This document shows positions 56,025-64,000 of a DNA stretch of 64,000 nt, piece after piece. Position numbers and translations under genes: made by a program. Within the stretch, counting starts at the first letter, position 1; each line of letters opens with the position of its first letter. The DNA comes from Cotesia glomerata (taxonomy: Eukaryota; Arthropoda; Insecta; Hymenoptera; Braconidae): assembly GCF_020080835.1 (NCBI RefSeq), contig NC_058167.1, positions 5,252,459 through 5,316,458 of the forward strand, in the 5' to 3' direction. The notes below the pieces were generated by a model, which was given only the letters and a program-made list of their open reading frames with translations, searched no databases and had not been told where the DNA came from.

Positions 56025-56778
56025 TGTTGAGTTAATACCTAGAAAAAGATTGAAAAATGTAAATTAACCCTATTTATAATAATAATAACTTTTTAAAATA
56101 AATTAAGTATTCTTTAAATTCCTTATGTCTAAAAAATCATAATATTACTATCAACAAAAATAAAAATATTACAAGATTGTTAGTTAATTGAAATAATTTA
56201 ATTAATAATAAAATAATAATAATATTTACTCACGTGCTCGACAAAAAACACTTGGATAATAAACTAAATGTTAATGATGATAATAATAATAGTAGTACTT
56301 CAGCAGCAAAATGATGTTTTTTTTTCTCTCACCGCAACCACGGCAACCGTAAAATTCGTCAAGTGTCAATAATTGGACGTTACCAATAATAATAGTCGTG
56401 CATTAGGTCAATTTACTTTTTCGACTGATTACCAGTAATTCAATAATTGTTATGGTTTTCTATCAATTTTATTACGGGATTCATTAAAAAAATATTGATA
56501 AAGAAACGAAACTGTGCCAAAGCGATTTAATCTAAAGCTATCCAATTGATGTCAACTTTCTAATTTTTTAGCTAATACATACATTATCATACAAATCCTT
56601 TTAACTACCGCTTAATTTACCAGTAGTGACATCTACATGCGGTTAAGGATATTTTTTAACTCGAACAGTATACATATGTAGTCATCAATGTCTGAGACAG
56701 TGAAGACGTGGCTAAAGGTACAGCAAACTGGAAGATACGGTCTTGTAACACCTTTATATGTTAACAGATAGGTATCTT
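56025..56778. other. 5' region of the Pro/Ala-rich gene and upstream DNA
   Basis: On the minus strand, a CTTTTTCTAG acceptor at 56039 and a GCAC/GTGAGT donor at about 56233 indicate a 5' UTR intron between 56233 and 56039, with the UTR exon beginning upstream of 56234. No clear TATA box was found. The rest is AT-rich. Confidence 0.5.
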
Positions 56779-58985
56779 ACCTGTGCAAATTTAGCACCTC
56801 ATCCAAGGATTCGCGAAGTAAAAATGACCTTAATCGATAGGTCTACGTTAGGTCCGGATAGGTCCACCAAAATTTTCGTTAGGTCCTTCATAGTTTTTTT
56901 ACAAAAAATTTTTTTAATTTTTACTAAAAAAAAAAAAAAATAGCACCTCATTCTATGAAAAGCTGGCTAATTTTATCAAAATCGCATTCTTTACCGTTAG
57001 GTCTGTATTGGTCTATGTTTTGTTTTTTATATTAATGATTTTATTGTCGTTATTAATAATTATAAATTAATTAAAATCCGCGCATGCGCACAATGCATCT
57101 AATGCGACGGGAAATTCAAAGTATAACCGTTTTGATTTTTAGACTTTCAATAATTCAATAATTACTTAACTAACATCTGTACTTGCTGATAGTATTAATT
57201 AATTATTAACAATAAAATATACAAATAGTTTTTTCTCTATTTATTTGAGAAGCATTGAACTTTTCTTATGATATTTGCTTTCAATGAATTACTTACTTCT
57301 TACTCATTCAGTTTCTATGCAAGATATTTATTAATTCTACTTATTTATTTTTAATTAATTAAAATTTTAACATGTCATATATACAATACAAATGATCGTA
57401 TTTTAAATTTTAAAAAAGGCATTTTTTCGATATTCAATTATCTAATAAAATTTTTTATTTTTTTACCTCGTCATATAAACTTGAATAATTATTTGATCAA
57501 CAAAAACCAACGTGTCATACTTTATTTTTTTATTATCTAAATGTGATCAGTTTTATTTTTTTTTATTCGTAATTAGTTTGTTTATATGACAAGTTAATTA
57601 TAAAAATAATAAATACTTATATTATTATTAGAAAATTAATTAATTTATTTAGTTTTCGTATTTTTCTAATGATTGAAGATTTGAATCGATTGTGTTTCGC
57701 GTGCGTTAACCCAAATAGCCAATCAATGAGTAAGGAATTCAAATAAAACCAATAAAAAATAGAAAATTATAGTTTTCAAAATTTGATACTTTATTAACTT
57801 AATTTTAAAATTAGTAACATTTTTTTAAATACAAATTTGTATCAGCTTGCTTACTTTTGGCTAATAACTCACTTCTTCCAAGCATGAAATATAAATTGAA
57901 ATGATTTGATTAGTGTTACTATCTGTATCTAATTAAAAAAATTAGGAAAACGGTTGACCCTAAAGGCCATCCCTGCAACTTCCCGCTAATTCCATACTTA
58001 AGCGCTAATAATCAACGAATATAAACTTTATATGAAAAAAATTTTGACTGATTTAATATATAAAAAATACTTACACTACTCTTAGCGTTATTGACATATT
58101 TATTATTTTTTTATTTAATCTTAATTATTTTATTTATTGGTTACAAATAAGCCAAAACACGTGGTCATTAACTTTAAACTACTTACATATGTAATGATGT
58201 TATATAAGATCATTACTGTTCATTAAGCAGTAACAGAGTCTACAAGCTGTAGCATAAAAGGTTTCAACATTGTAAACTCAAATAATTATTTTTACTACTG
58301 ATATGTCGGCAAAACATGTCAGTTGACGTTTTAGGCGAAATAAGAAAAAAATTAAAATAACGTAAATATTATTTAAATATATTATTAGTAAACAATATAA
58401 AATATATCAAAATTGCATGTGGATACTCAAATCGAAGTTCTTTATGAGTGTATTATATCAGGATGAGTTTATATTTTTAAAAATGTAAATAAATAAGAAA
58501 TTACCTCGTATCTTGCAAACTATGGACATTTTTAAAGGTATAAGCTCATTTAAGTGCTATTAATTAATCATTTTGAAAGCAGTTAATGAATTAATATATT
58601 TTTCTATTGAATTATTAAAAGTCTAAAAATCAAAACGGTTATACTTTGAATTTCCCGTCGCATTAGATGCATTGTGCGCATGCGCGGATTTTAATTAATT
58701 TATAATTATTAATAACGACAATAAAATCATTAATATAAAAAAAAAAACATAGACCAATACAGACCTAACGGTAAAGAATGCGACTTTGATAAAATTAGCC
58801 AGCTTTTCATAGAATGAGGTGCTATTTTTTTTTTTTTTAGTAAAAATTAAAAAAATTTTTTGTAAAAAAACTATGAGGGACCTAACGAAAATTTTGGTGG
58901 ACCTATCCGGACCTAACGTAGACCTATCGATTAAGGTCATTTTTACTTCGCGAATCCTTAGATGAGGTGCTAAATTTGCACAGGT
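56779..58985. mobile_element. Recent non-autonomous element with about 370-bp inverted arms
   Basis: Arms at 56779-57155 and about 58610-58985 are nearly identical in inverted orientation, starting ACCTGTGCAAATTTAGCACC and including TCCGCGCATGCGCACAATGC. Differences are mainly A/T-run lengths and a few substitutions, so the element is young. The homology extends outward on both sides (GGAAGATACGG near 56730; its reverse complement at 58985-59000), with about 38 extra bases on the left. The 1.45-kb centre has no ORF and contains the repeat at 58385-58560. Confidence 0.85.
58385..58560. repeat. Copy of the 24.4-kb palindrome family, arms in altered order
   Basis: ATATATCAAAATTGCATGTGG...TTTATGAGTGTATTATATCAGGATG corresponds to the right arm at 24510-24571. 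CTCGTATCTTGCAAACTATGGACAT...ATAAGCTCAT corresponds to 24365-24412. Confidence 0.65.
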
Positions 58986-59518
58986 CCGTATCTTTCAATT
59001 TGTACATACATTTATTTTTTATTTGTATTTGCGCTTCGCTGACAGATAGTGCCATCTGTTGTATCCGATCTACTAACATCACACGCTTCCTTAATATTAT
59101 TTTATTGATTAATATACATGGCTATACTGTACATGTTTATGTTTACAATCAAGGATTAACCATAATTTGACACGTCTACTATTGAAGAGGTTATACTTAG
59201 GTTTGTAGCTATAATTAATAGTGAAGTAAAACAGTATATACTATTAGTTAAATAATAGTTATATATAAAATTACCACTATTTCATACTGCTCTTAAATTT
59301 TTTATTTTTCTATTTAAGAGCTTATCTAGAAATTACTCACAGTCGATCTATTAATTATATAATTATTAATATTGATTATTAGAATTAATGATTCATTATA
59401 ATTATTTTTATTATTATAATTCATAATTAACTATTAATTATTATCGTTATTATAATACACATCACAATAATAATAATAAGTAATAATAACAATAATAAGT
59501 TATATGATTATTAATTAT
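58986..59518. other. AT-rich spacer, no gene seen
   Basis: Mostly TAAT/ATTA low-complexity sequence after 59340. No coding signal. Confidence 0.4.
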
Positions 59519-59796
59519 AAGCCGTCTGATTTTCGACTGGAAAATTGTTTAACCGTCTGTTTTCGACTGGAAAAAATAAAACCGTCTGTTTTGCGACTGA
59601 AAAATCATAAACCGTCTGCTTTGCGACTGGAAAAATTAAAACCGTCTGTTTTGCGACTGGAAAAATATAAACCGGCTCCGATGCTAATTTGCGACTGGAA
59701 AAATTAAAACCGTCTGTTTTGCGACTGGAAAAATTATAAACCGTCTGTTTTGCGACTGGAAAAATATATACAAACCGTCTGTTTTGCGATCTGGAA
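59519..59796. repeat. Minisatellite, about 30-bp unit, nine copies
   Basis: The unit is AAACCGTCTGTTTTGCGACTGGAAAAATT with short length variation, repeated head to tail. One copy reads CCGGCTCCGATGCTAATTTGCG, a variant. The unit is partly translatable (KPSVLRLEK), but the frame is not maintained. Confidence 0.9.
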
Positions 59797-62700
59797 CAAT
59801 TTTAACTTATCTGCTGAGCAATTAAATTAATAAAAGAAATATTACACAATAATTATTTCATTCGTTTTATCTGATTTATTATTGCCCTATAAATTATTAT
59901 TTTAGTTCTTTGAAGTCAAGCTTTATAAACAGCTTTTGATTGCGTATAGTTTTAAATTTAAGCTTCTAAACAGCTTGTTATTTGTATAGTTTTAAATAAA
60001 TAAAAATTTTTTTAATTGATATTAATTTTTTATTGAGGATCCTTTTTAAATCTTCCTCAACTTGGTTTGTTTAGATACTTTTGTTTTTCAATATACTATT
60101 CCAATTAAAAAATGATACCCTCTTAATAAATGCAGATTTCAACTATTATTAGCTTACAATAATCATTTATTAGAAGATAAAGCATATTGACAATTACATT
60201 TTCTTTAATTTGGTTATGCTAATAAAATGAAACATCCAATATCCGGAATTAATTGAAAAACTAGATACTAATCAATTTACATGACCTAGATATTGCATAA
60301 CCGTGATACAAGAGCCATGCTTATAACGAAAATGAAAAATATAGTACTGGATCATTGGGTTTGTGGTTATTATGATACAAAAAAATTTACATGTTTTAGT
60401 TAGCAAACAGAAAACAAACTTGCAAAAAGCATCTAATTGTTTTTAGAAAGATTATCATATCTGATTTTGAATTTCAATACAGACACAATTCAAATTCTGA
60501 GATGTACAAAAGGCAACCAAATAGTTACGATTGTGTGGGGTTTGTAGAGTAGCATGCGCAACTTCACTGACTCTTTGAGAGTAGCCAGAAAAAGAGATAA
60601 CTTTATTTCTTTTCGATCACAATCAAATGCGCCATCATTTAATAGAAGATATTCTCAAAAAGTAATATAACCTTAACTGGTTTTCTCCAAAAATGTGCAA
60701 AGGAAAAATTCAAGTGAACCTTATTTTTTGAGTTATGAAAGATAAAAGAAACATTAAGATCACTTCATGATAAAAACGCATTTCCAATTTGCGAATATTG
60801 AGAAAGAAAGTGCTCCAATCACTTAAGAGCCAAAGGCCTGCACCGTTATCGTAAAGTATCATAATGCCATACGAAAACGAAAAGTGACACAATGTCAGAA
60901 ATGATAACAGAATTTCTCACCAGTCAGTATTAAAAAGGCTATGATTCATAAATATTCAGAAATAAAGCTAGTATGTCATAGGAAAAAGATTTAACTTAAC
61001 TAATTTTGCGACGAAGTTGAAAAGTCAGAAACTACGTTAAATCAAAGAATTACTCCCCAAAAACGAAGAGACACTCAATTATAAGTGTCTTTTTAACACT
61101 ATTAAACGATGAGTATCTAAACATAGTTACATGGAGATCAACAAAGGATGAACATATGTATCAATTCTAGAATTAATTCTAGCTAATTGTTCGAATTACT
61201 ATGATCATCGTGACACACTGTATTTAGCAAGACCTGAAAACATTGAGCCTGTGCCACCGTTGAAAAACCATATTCAAAATATTATACAGTACTGATAAAC
61301 ACTGGATATGCTCATATTATAATCACTAAAAAATATATATTAGCTATGATTTTCTTTAAATTAAATGTAATATTGTAATGAAGATCAAACCCTATTTCGA
61401 GTATACTTGCATCCTTACTTCAACTTCAATGAAAACCACTAACTTTCAGCGAAGAGCCTCAACAATCAACGTAATGATCAGTTGGTTGTGTTTGCCATTG
61501 GCGTTTGCGGCATCTCTACTATAAGAATCAAAAACCTGGATGCATTGTCGATGAACATAACTCTCATACAGTGTTCCCATTTACTAAAAATATTTCAAAC
61601 AAATACAACTAGCCATTCCGGACTACTGATAATGACATCATCTTAATTTTAAATCTTTAAGAAGCAATAAAAGAAATCATCTAAATTACAATCAACGAGT
61701 TAGTTGCACAAATAAATTATTGTATAACAACATAAACGAGATACAGAATTTCATCAAAAGAATTATTATACAGTCTGATATAATAATAACTGAAGCAATG
61801 TCAGTGCTCATCGATAATTCTTCAGAAAACTTTATAGAATTGTCTGAAGAGATAATTAATATCAAAGATGGTGGTTCTGTCGAAAATTTAATACCTAAAC
61901 AAGACTCCAAAATTGATGACAAGAATCATTTAAATTCGGAATCAAAAATTTATTGATAGTGAGAAAAATTGAAAACAAACTGATAAGAAAAATTCATAAA
62001 CAAAAAATATCAATAGCTAAAAAAAATTGTGGCTAAATATTGTCGAGAAAATTCACAAGTAATTTCATTAAAATAAAAATCTTCTGAGATATTATACAAT
62101 TAGCTACAGTTATTGGATGGAAAAAATCTTGTGGAGAAACATTTAGAAGCGCAAAAGAATCATCCAAATGGTGTATGTGTCGAAGAAAAATGCATATGAA
62201 ATTATTAACAAATACTTTAAATATTTTGTAGCTGAAACAAAGCCGAATTCTACCTTTCACACCTACCTATTGGATCTTTAGCAATTACCATAGATGAATA
62301 TAAGGTTATGTGTGGTCCATCCTCTCCATCACTCAACTACAGAACCTTATTTTACGAAACGTCATGCACTCATTTGCAAATAATCGATAATTCAACGATT
62401 TTTATGAACAAATTAGGGTCAATCTGCCAAATATACTACCTTTGTTAAATGATGTAAACAATGCTAAAAAAAAAGTATTTGCAATACTTACTGGCAGTAA
62501 CTACGGAGACGGAAATGTTTTAAAATGTATAAAACTTTCTTGAAAAATTAAAAACACGAAATTTGAATACTTTTCAAGCATTTTGGACTAACTGTGATAT
62601 ATCATCTCAAGTTGATAGTTGCCGTGGATAAATTAGGGTTACCATAATTTATGTTTTAGATCTTTCATTCATGCAGTTCTAGTTAATGCGCATTTGTTGT

Positions 62701-64000
62701 TATCACCTCATTTTCCTTCTGTTCGATATATTAAGCAACTTATATTCAAAACCAAAGTTAAATTTGATTGAATTGGAATCATTTAGATAAGGCATTAGAA
62801 CTAGGCGATTCAGAATTTTTTAATAAATATTACAAATAAAATGAAAGAAGAAGGAAATATATTAGATAAAAAGAGGTTATAGGTTGAAGACAGATCGAAG
62901 ACGAGAATCAAAGCAGCATTCCTGGCCTTTACAAAACGGTCATTGATTTACCACGCTTCAAATGCATTGTCCTGCCAAGAATTAGTTTTCAGAAAAGATA
63001 TACTGAATTGAGTAATTAGCACAGTCTCTCAAATGAAATATGAACAATGAATCCAACCCAATAGTGAAACAAAGATCCTATCCATGAACAGCGATTTTAT
63101 TTGTAACTATTGCTTCACGAAAAAATTGCTCTGACTCCATGCCTCCAAACTGGTTTACTCACCAACATGTATGTTGGAACAATTCCAAATGAAATGCTCC
63201 TGCCAAATGGGTATGAAAAGTTCTTATACAGCGACAAAAGCATTTCAGTAGTTCCCAAAGATTAGAACTGTTGCTAAAAATCTACCTCATACAATGCGAA
63301 TACAAAAAACCTCAAAGGTCAAACATTTCACTTTCCCTTGCCACGAAGAAACGCTCAAAAAATTTGTTTGGCCACAACTGAATCCTTTGAATGATCATCG
63401 AGTTGCACATTGTAATGCGTAGTATACCCAAAGTCAAATGTCATATGGGAGAAAATGAAGCTTAGAAAATGTATTCAGAGTATTTGACATGGTTAAAGAG
63501 TAATAATACTCTTTACTCTGAAATAAGTACCCAATGTCCTCAAAATTTGCGTGAGTGGTTAGATCTAAAATATTTCATTCCAGAAATTGAAATGAATGAA
63601 GATGAAAATTGTGAAAAATACACAAACGGTGAAAAAATAATATAGTTAGTGAAGAAGAGATTCTTAATGATCAAAACGTTGAAGAGTTAAGTAATAAGTC
63701 AGAAGATTCTGAGAAAAATAAAGGAGAGAATCATAGTATTACTTCAAAGACAATAGCCTATAAATATCAGCTGTTAGAGACATAAGGCGAATTCCTGAAG
63801 ATCATGACTTACAAATGAATATCATTATCAACAAACGACAAAGAGAGTGCTGTGATAAAATTGGATATGCAAGAAAATAAAAAGTAAAACACTCAACACT
63901 CAAGCGCATGATCAAGTATTAGAACCCAGATATCTATAAGAATCTCTTTCACCGATGGTCAGAATACTGCTCTCTAAATAAATAGTATCAGTTGTTAAAA
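59797..64000. other. Decayed, less AT-rich DNA of unknown origin
   Basis: From about 60200 base composition becomes less A/T-extreme and short open stretches appear in changing frames on the plus strand, e.g. 61720-61956 and around 63480-63645. That is the look of old coding sequence full of stops and frameshifts. I could not identify a family with confidence. A HLYYKN...HNSH-like patch near 61500-61580 faintly recalls a FLYWCH finger. Confidence 0.35.

Noticed and set aside
59519..59796. CRISPR-like array of about 30-bp repeats
   Set aside because: The units are contiguous with only a few variable bases between them, there are no spacers, and the surrounding DNA is eukaryotic. It is a minisatellite.
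61490..61590. FLYWCH-like finger in the decayed 60-64 kb region
   Set aside because: There is one short frame with YYKN...HNSH spacing, no preceding cysteine pattern and no following transposase. This is too weak to call.

Overview
The window is animal nuclear DNA, very AT-rich and intron-bearing, with almost all recognisable coding sequence belonging to transposable elements. The set present (a gypsy-type LTR retroelement with an envelope gene, a Helentron-type Helitron, a CACTA transposase, MULE, Tc1/mariner and LINE remnants, many hairpin MITEs) fits an insect. A hymenopteran is my guess from the style of the dispersed repeats at 24.6 kb and 32 kb, but the window does not prove it.

Region 1 (2.36-22.84 kb) is a nested structure. 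A large minus-strand Helentron encodes, in order, 21-residue N-terminal repeats, a HUH/Y2 replication initiator, a PIF1-like helicase, an endonuclease (EEP) domain, a Ulp1-type protease and an OTU-type protease. It is split inside the EEP domain by an 11.8-kb plus-strand gypsy-type retroelement (4580-16361). That element has two almost identical 1.7-kb LTRs, a tRNA-Lys-like primer site, gag, pol, a spliced-type env and a 4-bp target duplication (ATCG). The two Helentron halves are in the same frame once the insertion is discounted, so the host ORF was open there when it was hit.

Region 2 (24.8-31.0 kb) has an LTR-like edge, then two 100-N gaps bracketing exactly 5,000 bp of the same retroelement in reverse orientation. 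Its placement is doubtful. In this copy gag and pol are fused in one frame by a 2-bp difference.

Region 3 (31-43 kb) is a graveyard: diverged tandem repeats, a 570-bp TIR element, a LINE reverse-transcriptase fragment, a MULE/FLYWCH pseudogene with exon structure, a SANT/Myb-like exon set, the first half of a Tc1/mariner transposase and two foldback elements.

Region 4 (42.9-49.3 kb) holds an apparently intact two-exon CACTA transposase, an exon-like ORF with a ubiquitin-binding-motif signature of Y-family polymerases, and a 1.2-kb long-TIR element.

Region 5 (53-59.8 kb) has an array of hairpin MITEs, the only convincing non-transposon gene (a spliced Pro/Ala-rich protein with an Arg/Gly-rich tail, 54.58-56.02 kb), a 2.2-kb element with very similar arms, and a 30-bp minisatellite. 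The rest, to 64 kb, is decayed sequence that I could not identify.
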